Position numbers and translations under genes: made by a program. Positions 1-8,376 of a stretch of 64,000 nt of DNA are shown here, one piece after another. The stretch is from an uncultured Alistipes sp. Its GTDB lineage: Bacteria > Bacteroidota > Bacteroidia > Bacteroidales > Rikenellaceae. The notes under the pieces are model-generated. The model was not told the DNA's origin. It saw only the letters and a list, made by a program, of their open reading frames with translations, and ran no database searches. The stretch's first letter is position 1. Each line of letters opens with the position of its first letter. The DNA lies in assembly GCA_947623305.1 (NCBI GenBank), contig CANQGQ010000001.1, forward strand, positions 358,223 through 422,222, given 5' to 3'.

Positions 1-489
1 ATCGTCGACACCTACGGCGGCCGCGGGGCGCACGGCGGCGGCGCTTTCTCGGGCAAAGATGCCTCGAAAGTCGACCGGTCGGCCGCCTACGCAGCACGGC
101 ATATCGCTAAGAATTTGGTTGCGGCAGGCATTGCCGAGGAGGTATTGGTCGAATTGTCCTATGCCATCGGCATCGCCGAACCGTTGTCGATCTACGTCGA
201 TACCGGCCGTTCGCCGCGTCCGAAAGCCTTGGCGGGCATGACCGACGGCGAGATCGCCCGTCGCATCGACAAACTTTTCGACCTGCGGCCGGCGGCCATC
301 GTGCGGCGGTTCGGATTGAAAAATCCGATTTTCGAAGCGACGGCCTCCTACGGACACTTCGGCAACCGCCCCTTCACCCGCACGGAAAAGGTGTGGGAGA
401 ACGGTCGCGAGGTGGAACGCGAAATCGAATTTTTCGGTTGGGAGAAACTCGACGCCGTAGACCTTATCCGGAAAGAGTTCGGATTGTAA
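1..489 (+). CDS. metK: S-adenosylmethionine synthetase, C-terminal part (cut by window edge)
   Basis: This is the C-terminal 162 codons of methionine adenosyltransferase, which makes S-adenosylmethionine from methionine and ATP in the cytoplasm. Frame 1 is open from the first base. It carries the family signature [19 protein letters not shown], containing the catalytic and potassium-binding loop, followed by [12 protein letters not shown] and the late motif [15 protein letters not shown]. The start lies outside the window, so nothing can be said about the promoter or full length. An intrinsic terminator follows at 512-547. Identification is firm; only the truncation by the window edge limits it. 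Confidence 0.97.
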   Translation: MVDTYGGRGAHGGGAFSGKDASKVDRSAAYAARHIAKNLVAAGIAEEVLVELSYAIGIAEPLSIYVDTGRSPRPKALAGMTDGEIARRIDKLFDLRPAAIVRRFGLKNPIFEATASYGHFGNRPFTRTEKVWENGREVEREIEFFGWEKLDAVDLIRKEFGL

Positions 490-511
490 TTATTTCCTTT
501 ATTTAATTCGG

Positions 512-547
512 GGCGGCAGCATACAAATGTTGCCGCCTCTTTTTTTC
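512..547 (+). terminator. Intrinsic terminator after metK
   Basis: An 11-bp stem (512-522 with 527-537, one G-T pair) closes a four-base loop and is followed by a run of T. It sits 23 bp after the metK stop. Confidence 0.85.
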
Positions 548-617
548 ATTCAAACGCGCTCCAAGCGACCGGCAGGAAGCCATTCGGTACACTTTTTCGG
601 AATTTTCGACCAAAATA

Positions 618-649
618 TTTGGCCGATGGATTTTGTTTTCCTACCTTTG
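618..649 (+). promoter_or_regulatory. Bacteroidota-type promoter for the FadL-like gene
   Basis: TTTG at 618-621 and TACCTTTG at 642-649 are separated by 20 bases, matching the Bacteroides primary-sigma consensus TTTG-N19-21-TAnnTTTG. The predicted leader to the start at 787 is about 130 nt. Confidence 0.75.
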
Positions 650-786
650 CGACGTTTTCTTTTCCTTGGGTGCGTGGTATTCCGATCGATCCGGACATCG
701 TCCGACCAGGTTCGCGACCGGCACGACCTCGACGAAAGGTTGCCGGATCCGCAAGGATGCGTTTTATTGACCCAAATCGTTCCGTT

Positions 787-2271
787 ATGAAAAAATCGTT
801 ATTATTCATTTGGTTGATAGGCTATTGCACCGGTGCATGGGCCGAAGGTTATCAGGTGAACAACATGTCGGCCCGACAGGCCGGTATGGGACACGTCGGC
901 ACCGCCATGCAGCTCGGTTCCGAATCCATCTTTTTCAATCCGGCGGCGACCGCCTTCCAGCAATCGCACTTCGATTTCTCGGCCGGCCTGACCGGCATCG
1001 CCTCGAACTGCCACTTCCAGCGCCTGCCGACGGTCGAAAACGGCTATCAGCCCGGCCCCGTCGAGAAATCCCACAACTTCGCTACGCCGCTGCACATCTA
1101 TTTCAATTACAAACCGTCGGATCGTTGGGCCGTCGGTCTGGGCTTCTATACGCCCGACGGTTCGGTGGTCGAGTGGGACGACAATTGGTCGGGGGCCCAC
1201 CTCGTGCAGAAAATCAGCCTGGCGGCCTATACGTTCCAGCCGACCGTATCGTTCAAAATCTGCGACCGGCTGTCCATCGGGGCGGGCATGACCCTCACGT
1301 GGGGGAATTTCGACCTGTCGCGGTCGATGTTGCCCATCGGCAGCGGCAACCAGAGCCTCACGGCCGGATTCACACAATTGGGCGGCCTGCTCGGAGCGGC
1401 CGGCGGACAGCTCGGTCTCAGCCCCGAACAGATCGCCGCCTACCAGGCCCAGGCACAAGCCGGCGCGGACTATTTCGCGAACAATCTGAACGATGCGCCG
1501 ATCGTTTCGACCAAGTTGAAGGGTTCGGCCGACGTGGCAATCGGCGTCAACGCCGGTCTGTTGTTCCACATCAACGACGAATGGTCGGTCGGCATGACCT
1601 GGCGGTCGCGGGTGGACATGAAAGTAGGCGCAGGACACGCCACGATGAACTACGGCTCGCCCGAAGCACAGCAATACCTCGCTTTTCTGAATCAGGCGAT
1701 GGCATTGGCCGGACGGGATACCGTGATTCCGGGGCTCGACCGCGGTTCGTTCCACGCCGAACTGCCGTTGCCGACGTCGGTAACGTGGGGCGTGTCGTTC
1801 CGCCCGACGCCCAAATGGGAGTTCGGCGTCGATCTGCAATGGGTCGGCTGGTCGGCCTACAAGTCGCTGACGGTCGCGTTCAACGACCCCGAATTGGGGC
1901 TCGAACCGATCTACTCGGTGAAAAATTATTCCAACACGTTAGCATTCCGGTTCGGCGGCCAATATCGGGCCTGCCGGTTCGTAACGGCACGCGTGGGCAT
2001 GTATGTCGACGAGAGCCCCGTAAGCAGCGATTACCTCAATCCGGAAACCCCGTCGATGACGAAAGTAACCTATACGTTGGGACTTACGTTGCGTCCGGCG
2101 AAACGGATGACACTCGATCTGGCCTACTGCTTCATCTCGGCGGCCGACCCCGAACGGACGGGGTCCTATCCGATTTACAGTTATCCCGACGGCCAACTGA
2201 CCGAAGTTTTTTCGGGCAATTACAAGTTGCACGCCAATGCCTTTTCGATCGGCATCGGGCTGCATTTCTGA
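787..2271 (+). CDS. FadL/OmpP1/TodX family outer-membrane transporter
   Basis: A 494-residue outer-membrane beta-barrel of the FadL family, which moves long-chain fatty acids or other hydrophobic compounds across the outer membrane. The start at 787 gives a good signal peptide ending in CTGAWA at about residue 19. The mature N-terminus EGYQVNNMSARQAGMG and the FFNPA motif near residue 50 are FadL hallmarks, matching the N-terminal plug region. Alternating hydrophobic strands run to a C-terminal aromatic residue (GIGLHF), as expected for barrel assembly. The frame is open upstream to 619, but the signal peptide makes 787 the better start. The gene stands alone between a promoter at 618-649 and repeat DNA. 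The substrate is unknown. Confidence 0.9.
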   Translation: MKKSLLFIWLIGYCTGAWAEGYQVNNMSARQAGMGHVGTAMQLGSESIFFNPAATAFQQSHFDFSAGLTGIASNCHFQRLPTVENGYQPGPVEKSHNFATPLHIYFNYKPSDRWAVGLGFYTPDGSVVEWDDNWSGAHLVQKISLAAYTFQPTVSFKICDRLSIGAGMTLTWGNFDLSRSMLPIGSGNQSLTAGFTQLGGLLGAAGGQLGLSPEQIAAYQAQAQAGADYFANNLNDAPIVSTKLKGSADVAIGVNAGLLFHINDEWSVGMTWRSRVDMKVGAGHATMNYGSPEAQQYLAFLNQAMALAGRDTVIPGLDRGSFHAELPLPTSVTWGVSFRPTPKWEFGVDLQWVGWSAYKSLTVAFNDPELGLEPIYSVKNYSNTLAFRFGGQYRACRFVTARVGMYVDESPVSSDYLNPETPSMTKVTYTLGLTLRPAKRMTLDLAYCFISAADPERTGSYPIYSYPDGQLTEVFSGNYKLHANAFSIGIGLHF

Positions 2272-2398
2272 CGATCCGATTCGTGCAAAGCTCCGGAACA
2301 TTCGATGGGTTGCCGCATTTCGTCGCGGCAACCCGATTATTTAGGAAATTATCTATTTCAGGCTTGCAAAATTGCAGCGCGTTTTTTATTAAATGATA

Positions 2399-2493
2399 CG
2401 CCTCTTTTAAAAGCGGCCCGTTTAACGGGCTTCCCTATGCGGTGGAAGGTCCAGTGTTTGGCAAGGCTTTCTTCGCTGCCGACCCTTATATTG
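2399..2493. repeat. Family-C intergenic repeat, copy 1
   Basis: Contains the palindromic block AAGCGGCCCGTTTAACGGGC, a TTCCCTATGCGGTGGAAGG link and the recurring core GGCAAGGCTTTCTTCGCTGC. Near copies of these blocks occur at several other intergenic sites. Confidence 0.75.
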
Positions 2494-2544
2494 GGAGCAA
2501 AAAAAGCCTTAGCATTGAGCACCGCCATCAAACGAGAGGATAAA

Positions 2545-2590
2545 CGAAACGGGGGCCGTCCGACAATAAGTCGGACGGCCCCCCGTTTCG
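2545..2590 (-). terminator. Long hairpin terminator at a convergent junction
   Basis: Two 20-base arms (2545-2564 and 2570-2590, one bulged base) form a near-perfect stem around a five-base loop. It lies just downstream of the FKBP gene ending at 2603 and could also stop transcription arriving from the porin gene. Confidence 0.75.
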
Positions 2591-2602
2591 TTACCTGCAA
2601 CC

Positions 2603-3718
2603 TTATTTCTGCTCGGGTTCAGCGAAAGCGTTGATAGCCGTCGAATCGGCCCCTTCGGGTTCGGGGGCCTCGAACGGCGTTACGTCGATCAACTCGACCT
2701 CGAATTCCAACGCTTCGTTGGGGCCGATGTCGCGACCGGCGCCGCGCGAACCGTAAGCCAGTTCGGACGGAATCCACAACGTAATTTTACCCCCTTTGCC
2801 GACCAACTTCATGCCCTCGGTCCAGCCCGGGATGACGCGATTCAGCGGGAATTCGATCGGTTCGTCTTTGTCGTAGCCCTCCGGATTCTGCTGCTTGAGC
2901 ATCTCCTGCTGCTCCTTCGGACGGTTTTTGAACAACGAACTGTCGAAAACCTTGCCATCGCGCGTACGGCCCGTGTAGTGTACCTTCACCACGTCGCGCG
3001 AATCGACTGCCATAACCCTTTCGTCGCCCATCTTCGAGACCTTGTAGAGCAGGCCCGATTCGGTCTTTTTCACGCCCGATTTCTTCTCGATCTTCTCCAA
3101 CCACGCCTTCGAAGCCTCTGCGTTTTCGGCCGGACGTTTCACCGTGAAATAGTATTGCAGATAGGCGTACACCTCGTCTTGCGACATCTTCGCGTTGTTG
3201 TCGCGCACGTTCTGCATGGCTTCCGTAACCCATGCGACCTGCAACGGCAAACCGCTCTGCGCAAGGTTGAATCCGATGTCGTTACCGAAAGCATAGGAGA
3301 GCTCCGTGCGCTCCTCCTCGGTCTCGAACATGGCGGGATCAGCGGCCGGATATTCTACTTTGGTGCTGTCGCCGCCGGCCAGCCGGATGCTGTCGGCCTC
3401 GGCACGCGAAGCTGCAATAGCCTGCGCACGTTCGCCGCGCTTGGTCATGAAATAGGTACGCAATTTTTCGATTGATTCGTCGTGCGATTCGGAAGCCTTG
3501 TCGAGGGCTCCTTCGCCGATCGCCTTGTCCATCGCCTTGTAGTCGAACGGAATATCGTTCAGTTCGTGGCTCATGCTGTAAGCGATATTGGCGCCCAGCG
3601 CATAGGACAACGAGTCGAATTCCGAAAGGGAGCCCATCCGCAGGCCGCCCTTATTTCCGCAACAAGCGGCCATCATCGCAGCACCGGCCAGTGCCGCTAC
3701 AAAAAAGATTTTTTTCAT
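2603..3718 (-). CDS. FKBP-type peptidyl-prolyl isomerase lipoprotein
   Basis: A 371-residue prolyl isomerase predicted to act in the envelope on proline peptide bonds of exported proteins. The start at 3718 gives MKKIFFVAALAGAAMMAACC, a lipoprotein signal with a lipobox ending at Cys19 or Cys20. Two FKBP N-terminal-type helical segments (about 30-100 and 140-215) precede the C-terminal FKBP domain (about 245-350), with VVKVHYTGRTRDGKVFDSS, VIPGWTEGMKLVGKGGK and a late ELAYGSRG motif. An insert rich in Lys, Gln and Pro lies inside the FKBP fold. A start ten codons upstream is possible but would bury the signal peptide. A second FKBP gene lies upstream on the same strand, but a promoter-like element at 3887-3894 suggests separate transcription. 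Confidence 0.92.
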   Translation of the reverse strand: MKKIFFVAALAGAAMMAACCGNKGGLRMGSLSEFDSLSYALGANIAYSMSHELNDIPFDYKAMDKAIGEGALDKASESHDESIEKLRTYFMTKRGERAQAIAASRAEADSIRLAGGDSTKVEYPAADPAMFETEEERTELSYAFGNDIGFNLAQSGLPLQVAWVTEAMQNVRDNNAKMSQDEVYAYLQYYFTVKRPAENAEASKAWLEKIEKKSGVKKTESGLLYKVSKMGDERVMAVDSRDVVKVHYTGRTRDGKVFDSSLFKNRPKEQQEMLKQQNPEGYDKDEPIEFPLNRVIPGWTEGMKLVGKGGKITLWIPSELAYGSRGAGRDIGPNEALEFEVELIDVTPFEAPEPEGADSTAINAFAEPEQK

Positions 3719-3810
3719 CTGGTTTATCAATTGTGTTTGTTTTCTCATCCAACCATTCGGTCATTCATGCTTCGCAGGCTTTTTCGATTCGGTTCCGCCA
3801 CGCTCCGACC

Positions 3811-3880
3811 CGTTAATAAACGACCGTCAGCAGCATTCCGACCCATTAATAAAAACATTCCGACCGAGTTAATAAAAATA
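3811..3880 (+). repeat. Three tandem TTAATAAA modules
   Basis: TTAATAAA recurs at 3813, 3846 and 3869, each preceded by a CCGACC-like block. The array lies in the leader of the minus-strand FKBP gene and reads opposite to it. Confidence 0.7.
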
Positions 3881-3886
3881 CAGGGG

Positions 3887-3894
3887 CAAAGGTA
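3887..3894 (-). promoter_or_regulatory. -7 promoter element for the FKBP gene at 3718
   Basis: TACCTTTG on the minus strand matches TAnnTTTG. No good -33 TTTG is seen at the expected distance, so support is partial. Confidence 0.5.
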
Positions 3895-3933
3895 GTAAAA
3901 AAATCGGATAGCTAATCTTTAATTCAGAATCGT

Positions 3934-4632
3934 TTATCGACGGACACCCCATTTGTCGACATCAACGAGTTCGATTTCGTAGTAAAGCGTCGCATTGGGG
4001 CCGATACCGAGTTTCTCGTCGCCCGACGCACCATAGGCCTCCTTCGCCGGCAGCCAGGCGTCGATGCGTCCGCCCTTGCCGATCAGTTTCACGCTCTCCC
4101 GCACCCCCGGGCGCAGCTCCGAAAGCGCCGCACGAATCGTATCGCCGCGCTCGTAGGAGGAGTAGCGATCCACGCCGTCCGCCGTGCGGATGACCCACCG
4201 CAACGACACGCTGTCGCGATCGGACGACGGAATCGACTGCGGATCCTGGTCGCCGAGTTCATCGACCGTATAGGTTACGCCCGACGACGTGCGGGCATAG
4301 GCTCGGTTCGACTTGGCGATGTCGGCCAGGAATTGTTCCTCGTAGGCCAGCGCCTTTTCGGGCAGCAGATAGTTGACGTAACGCAGATAGAAGGCCTGCG
4401 CTTCGTCCATCGTGAGCTGCGGATTGCCCGCCGCCGCGTCGCGGATTCCGCGGCACACCGCCTCGATATTGAGAGTCGAATCCATCCGCAACAGATTCAC
4501 GCCCACGTTCATGCCGAGCACGTAGGCCACCGAATCGACATCGGTGCGCAGCTTGACGCCGCCTCCGCTCTTTCGGGAGCAGGCGCAGGCCAGCAACGCG
4601 ACAATCAACAATCCCGAAGCAATCTGTTTCAT
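3934..4632 (-). CDS. Degenerate FKBP-type prolyl isomerase lipoprotein
   Basis: A 232-residue lipoprotein with signal MKQIASGLLIVALLACACSR (lipobox at about Cys16-18), an FKBP N-terminal-type helical region (about 30-110) and a C-terminal FKBP-like domain (about 140-228). The late half is well kept (LIGKGGRIDAWLPAKEAYG, IGPNATLYYEIELVDV). The early strand that normally reads VxYTG is replaced by SLRWVIRTADG, so some active-site residues may be missing and the protein could be a chaperone rather than a fast isomerase. Its start overlaps the nhaA stop by four bases (ATGA), so the two are translationally coupled. Confidence 0.8.
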   Translation of the reverse strand: MKQIASGLLIVALLACACSRKSGGGVKLRTDVDSVAYVLGMNVGVNLLRMDSTLNIEAVCRGIRDAAAGNPQLTMDEAQAFYLRYVNYLLPEKALAYEEQFLADIAKSNRAYARTSSGVTYTVDELGDQDPQSIPSSDRDSVSLRWVIRTADGVDRYSSYERGDTIRAALSELRPGVRESVKLIGKGGRIDAWLPAKEAYGASGDEKLGIGPNATLYYEIELVDVDKWGVRR

Positions 4633-6014
4633 CCGCGGTGTTTTTTACGAGTCAGCAGGAAGATGAAGACAGCCCCCACGATGGCGGCAGCCGTCGACCC
4701 CATGAGGATGGCGATTTTGCCGCGGTCGATCAGCCCGTCATCGGTGAAAGCGAGCGAATCGACGAACAACGACATCGTGAACCCGATACCGCCCAAGCAG
4801 GCTACGGCCAACAACATCAACCACGAAGCGCCCTGCGGCATCTCGGCGACACGAGCCTTCACGGCGCAGTAGCTCGCCGTGAAAATGCCCAGCGGCTTGC
4901 CGATCAACAGGCCGAAGAAGACGCCCATGCCGACGGAACCGATCTCCGACGAATAGTGGAAGATATTGAGGTACTCCGCCGACGAAATATGCACGCCGGC
5001 GTTCGCCAACGCGAAAATGGGCATGATCAGAAAAGTTACATACGGCGACAAGGCATGCTCCAGCCGGTAGCTCATGCCCACCGAGCGGGACGAGAGCCGG
5101 CTCATGTAGCGCAGACATTCGCGATGCTCCTCGTTGGGGAACTCCCCCTCCGAACAGTCGATTTCGTCGATCACCTGGTTCATGTTCTGCATCTTGTGCA
5201 AGAAGTATTCCTTATTGTAGCGGGGCGTCATCGGAATCAGCATCGCCATGGCCACGCCGGACAGGGTCGAATGGATGCCCGAATAGTAGAACAGCGTCCA
5301 AACGACGACGGCCGGCACGAAATAATAGAACATGCGTTTTTCGCCCATGCGATTCATGAACAGGACGCCCGCCATGACGAGAAACGCCCCGAGCAGGCAG
5401 AAAATCTGCACCTTGCCGCCATAGAAAAGAGCAATGACCAGTATGGCGCCCAGATCATCGGCAATGGCCAGCGCCGTGAGGAAAATTTTCAGCGAGACGG
5501 GCACCCGGTCGCCCAGCATCGACAGAATGCCGATCGCAAAGGCGATGTCGGTCGCTGTCGGGATTCCCCAGCCGTTGGCCGACAAAGTGCCGGAATTGAA
5601 GCAGAGGTAGATCAACGCCGGCATCAACATACCGCCGCCCGCCGCCACGACGGGCAGAATCGCCCGTTTGACCGACGACAGCTGGCCGCAAACCACCTCG
5701 CGCTTGATCTCCAACCCGACGGTGAAGAAAAAGACCACCATCAGTCCGTCGTTGACGAACTTTTCGACGGTCATTCCTTCGGGGAAGAGCCAGTCGATGG
5801 AGCCGTCGGGGCTCTTGATCGACAACGAAAGCTCGGTTTCGAGGAAATGGTGATAGAAATCCGAGGTCAGGGGCAGATTGGCCAGCAACATGGCGATGAC
5901 GACGCACACGAGCAGCACGACGCCGCCGGCCCACGGAGCCTCGATGAAACTGCGGCCGCGCGTTCCCAGCCGATGGAACGAACGCGTCCAACGATAAGCG
6001 GAAAAAAGTCTCAT
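4629..6014 (-). CDS. nhaA: Na+/H+ antiporter NhaA
   Basis: A 461-residue inner-membrane sodium/proton antiporter for pH and sodium homeostasis. It has the NhaA core motif IPTATDIAFAIGILSMLG followed by ALAIADDLGAILVIALFY, which contains the two adjacent aspartates of the ion-binding site. The hydrophobic profile fits about 11-12 helices. A hydrophilic stretch in the middle (around residues 260-300, with DEIDCSEGEFPNEEHREC) forms a long cytoplasmic-type loop common in Bacteroidota NhaA. It follows the ureohydrolase gene by 29 bp and overlaps the next FKBP gene by 4 bp, so an operon of at least three genes is likely. Alkali from amine or guanidine degradation could explain the pairing, but that is speculation. 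Confidence 0.95.
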   Translation of the reverse strand: MRLFSAYRWTRSFHRLGTRGRSFIEAPWAGGVVLLVCVVIAMLLANLPLTSDFYHHFLETELSLSIKSPDGSIDWLFPEGMTVEKFVNDGLMVVFFFTVGLEIKREVVCGQLSSVKRAILPVVAAGGGMLMPALIYLCFNSGTLSANGWGIPTATDIAFAIGILSMLGDRVPVSLKIFLTALAIADDLGAILVIALFYGGKVQIFCLLGAFLVMAGVLFMNRMGEKRMFYYFVPAVVVWTLFYYSGIHSTLSGVAMAMLIPMTPRYNKEYFLHKMQNMNQVIDEIDCSEGEFPNEEHRECLRYMSRLSSRSVGMSYRLEHALSPYVTFLIMPIFALANAGVHISSAEYLNIFHYSSEIGSVGMGVFFGLLIGKPLGIFTASYCAVKARVAEMPQGASWLMLLAVACLGGIGFTMSLFVDSLAFTDDGLIDRGKIAILMGSTAAAIVGAVFIFLLTRKKHRG

Positions 6015-6043
6015 TACTTATTGATTTTGTTTTGCGTATTCTT

Positions 6044-7081
6044 TCATTTCGCGGCGGAGAGTGTCGCTCCGCACAATTTCCACAGCATGCGGGCGCCGGT
6101 GATGGCATCCAGCCGGTCGCCTGCCGCCGGACAAACCTCCACCAAATCGAACCCGATGATGCGGCGGCCCGATCGCGCCAACGTCCGGAGCAACCACACT
6201 GCCTGATTGAAACTCAAGCCGCCCGACACGGGCGTGCCCGTATGCGGACAGTTTTCGAAGCTCAATCCGTCGATGTCGAAACTGACATAAACCGCTTCGG
6301 GCAGCGCATCCACGATCCGCCGGCACTGTTCGTCCCACGTCGCACCGCCGAACGCCGCTTCGGCCAGCGCGAAATCTTCGAACGAGACGACCCGTTCCGA
6401 AGCTTCGGCCAGCGCCGCCTCCTGCTCCGAATAGTCGCGCACACCGACCTGCACGAGCTTCTTCACCTGCGGCACGTCGCGCAGAACATTGAACATAATG
6501 GAAGCATGCGAATAATGAAAACCTTCGTAGGCTTCGCGCAGGTCGCGATGGGCATCGACATGCAGGATGCCGAACGCCGCATGACGCGCCCCGAGCGCAC
6601 GGATCGCTCCGTAAGGGGTCGAATGATCGCCGCCGACCAGTCCGACCTTCTTGCCGGCATCCAGCCAACGGACCACCTGCGCTTCGACCTTGGCGTTCAT
6701 CGTCGCGCACCCTTCGTTCACACGCCGGAGCTTGCGAGCGACGGATTCGTCATCGGGCGCTCCGCCGTTTTCGAGATGTTCGATGACCCGCGCGGCATCG
6801 GCCCGCAGCCGCTGCGAAAGTTCTTGCAGCGAGTAGTCGATGTCGGCCGTGGCGATTCCCAGGCGCCAGGCGCCGGGTGCCATCGGGTCATAAAAATCGA
6901 GCTGGGTCGAAGCCTCGATGATCGCATCGGGCGCATAGACCGTTCCGGCCCCGTAGGAGACCGTAACGTCCCACGGGACCGACACGAGCACTAATTCGGC
7001 GTCATCGGGCGCGAACGGCAGACCGAAATAAGCGCCATTGGCGACACCTACGCCATCGGGATCGAAAAGTTGCTGTTCCAT
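6044..7081 (-). CDS. Arginase/agmatinase family ureohydrolase
   Basis: A 345-residue binuclear manganese hydrolase that splits a guanidino or formimino group, like agmatinase, arginase or formimidoylglutamase. Metal ligands are intact: GGDHS (150-154), DAHRD (176-180) and SFDID (267-271), followed by CPHTGTPVSGG where the family usually has DPxxAPG. HYSHAS (189-194) resembles the substrate-proximal motif. The substrate cannot be fixed from sequence; the best guess is an agmatinase-family protein of the Bacteroidota type. No hut or speA neighbour is in the window. It leads the minus-strand operon toward nhaA and has a -7 element at 7099-7106. Confidence 0.85.
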   Translation of the reverse strand: MEQQLFDPDGVGVANGAYFGLPFAPDDAELVLVSVPWDVTVSYGAGTVYAPDAIIEASTQLDFYDPMAPGAWRLGIATADIDYSLQELSQRLRADAARVIEHLENGGAPDDESVARKLRRVNEGCATMNAKVEAQVVRWLDAGKKVGLVGGDHSTPYGAIRALGARHAAFGILHVDAHRDLREAYEGFHYSHASIMFNVLRDVPQVKKLVQVGVRDYSEQEAALAEASERVVSFEDFALAEAAFGGATWDEQCRRIVDALPEAVYVSFDIDGLSFENCPHTGTPVSGGLSFNQAVWLLRTLARSGRRIIGFDLVEVCPAAGDRLDAITGARMLWKLCGATLSAAK

Positions 7082-7098
7082 CGTTCTGTTTCAGCCTT

Positions 7099-7106
7099 CA
7101 AAGGTA
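7099..7106 (-). promoter_or_regulatory. -7 element for the ureohydrolase operon
   Basis: TACCTTTG on the minus strand, 18 bp before the start codon at 7081. It sits back to back with the pdxB element at 7128-7135. Confidence 0.55.
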
Positions 7107-7127
7107 CGAAAATTTTGTTTTTCTCGC

Positions 7128-7135
7128 TATCTTTG
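7128..7135 (+). promoter_or_regulatory. -7 element for pdxB
   Basis: TATCTTTG fits TAnnTTTG and lies 28 bp before the pdxB start. A -33 TTTG is not at the ideal spacing. Confidence 0.6.
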
Positions 7136-7163
7136 CCCCGATTACTTTTTGTCGATCCGCACC

Positions 7164-8159
7164 ATGAAAATCCTCATTGATCGGGCCATTCCGTTTCTGC
7201 GCGGTGTGTTGGAGCCCTGGGCTACGACGGTTTACCTGTCGGGCGACGCCATCGGCCCCGAAGAGGTACGCGATGCCGACGCCCTGATTATCCGCACCCG
7301 CACCCGTTGCGACGAACGGCTGCTCGACGGTTCGCGCGTCCGGTTCATCGCCACCGCGACCATCGGGTTCGACCACATCGACACTGCGTGGTGCGCAGCC
7401 CACGGCATCGAGGTAAACACAGCCGTCGGATGCAATGCCCGCGGCGTGCTGCAATGGATCGCCGCCGTCCTGGTGCGGCTTTCACGCCGACAAGGCTGGC
7501 GTCCCGCCGACAAGACTTTAGGGGTCATCGGCGTCGGTCATGTCGGGTCGCTCGTCGCGGCCTACGCCGCCGCATGGGGATTCCGCGTGCTCTGCTGCGA
7601 TCCGCCGCGCGAAGCCCGCGAACACCTCGGATTCCTGTCGCTGGAGGAGGTCGCCCGACAAGCCGATCTGCTCACGTTCCACACGCCGCTCGACCGGTCG
7701 ACGCGGCACCTGGTCGATACCCGATTCCTGAGTTCCCTGCCTCCGACGACCCAATTAATAAACTCCTCGCGGGGCGAAGTGGTCGACACCGCAGCTCTGC
7801 TCGCCAGCGGTCATCCCTGCGTTTTGGACGTTTGGGAGCACGAACCGCAGATCGACCGCCGGCTGCTCGATCGGGCCCTGCTCGCCACGCCCCACATCGC
7901 CGGCTATTCGGAACAGGGTAAAGCCAATGCGACCGCGCTGTCGGTCGCTGCCGTCGCGCGTCATTTCGGATGGCCGCTTGCGGGTTGGTATCCGCCGGAG
8001 GTGCGGCCGTCGATGCCCCGCCCCATTTCGTGGCAGGAGCTGTGCGACACGATCGGCGATTATTTCGACATCGAAGCGCAAAGCCGTCAGCTCAAAGTCC
8101 ATCCCGAGACTTTCGAAGCGATGCGCAACGACTATCCCTATCGCCCCGAATATTTTTAG
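7164..8159 (+). CDS. pdxB: 4-phosphoerythronate dehydrogenase (pyridoxal phosphate synthesis)
   Basis: A 331-residue NAD-dependent D-2-hydroxyacid dehydrogenase of the PdxB type, which oxidises 4-phosphoerythronate in de novo vitamin B6 synthesis. The N-terminus MKILIDRAIPF and the early stretch FIATATIGFDHID are typical of PdxB. The Rossmann loop GVGHVG (123-128), catalytic Arg in NSSRGEVVD, Glu in DVWEHEP and His in TPHIAGYS are all present. The start at 7164 is chosen because homology begins there and a -7 element lies just upstream; the frame is open 42 codons further. The dimerisation tail is shorter than in gammaproteobacteria, as usual in Bacteroidota. It is transcribed divergently from the ureohydrolase. 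Confidence 0.92.
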   Translation: MKILIDRAIPFLRGVLEPWATTVYLSGDAIGPEEVRDADALIIRTRTRCDERLLDGSRVRFIATATIGFDHIDTAWCAAHGIEVNTAVGCNARGVLQWIAAVLVRLSRRQGWRPADKTLGVIGVGHVGSLVAAYAAAWGFRVLCCDPPREAREHLGFLSLEEVARQADLLTFHTPLDRSTRHLVDTRFLSSLPPTTQLINSSRGEVVDTAALLASGHPCVLDVWEHEPQIDRRLLDRALLATPHIAGYSEQGKANATALSVAAVARHFGWPLAGWYPPEVRPSMPRPISWQELCDTIGDYFDIEAQSRQLKVHPETFEAMRNDYPYRPEYF

Positions 8160-8295
8160 GTAACTATTCCTATTTTCCACAGAATCAAGTCGGCAAATGT
8201 ATTTACATGGCCGACGGTCGTGCCGCTCGCGGCTTTGCCGCGTTTACAAATTTGACCCACCCCTAAACCCCCGCCTTGGCGGGGGCTTCAAAAAG
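8160..8295 (+). repeat. Family-A intergenic repeat, copy 1 (short form)
   Basis: Begins with GGTAACTATT just after pdxB. It has the shared core GGTCGTGCCGCTCGCGGCTT, then GACCCACCCCTAAACC and the palindrome CCCCCGCCTTGGCGGGGG. Related copies are at 19347, 30714, 31480 and 63564. Confidence 0.85.
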
Positions 8296-8299
8296 CCCT

Positions 8300-8372
8300 A
8301 CACCGTGTTTAAGTAAACCTTCTTCGCTGCCCACCCGTTTGAACGGGCAACCCTATGCCCATGCTCGGGACC
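8300..8372. repeat. Family-C intergenic repeat, copy 2
   Basis: Carries CTTCTTCGCTGCCCACCCG, the palindrome CCCGTTTGAACGGGC and a CCCTATGCC link, abutting family-A copy 1 and ending at the cupin stop. Confidence 0.7.
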
Positions 8373-8376
8373 GGTT

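Larger units (their letters stand above)
2272..2602. other. Convergent intergenic region with a family-C repeat and a terminator
   Basis: This 331-bp gap between convergent genes holds a family-C repeat (about 2399-2493) and the terminator hairpin at 2545-2590. Nothing else is recognisable. Confidence 0.7.

Noticed and set aside
619..786. Longer N-terminus for the FadL-like gene
   Set aside because: The in-frame extension contains the promoter and would put 56 residues before a perfect signal peptide; 787 is the better start.
802..1839. 345-codon minus-strand frame opposite the FadL-like gene
   Set aside because: Arg/Gln/Val-rich translation with no domain; a mirror effect of high-GC coding on the other strand.
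4638..6206. 522-codon plus-strand frame opposite nhaA
   Set aside because: Translation is a His/Gln/Arg-rich shadow of nhaA, which has clear motifs.
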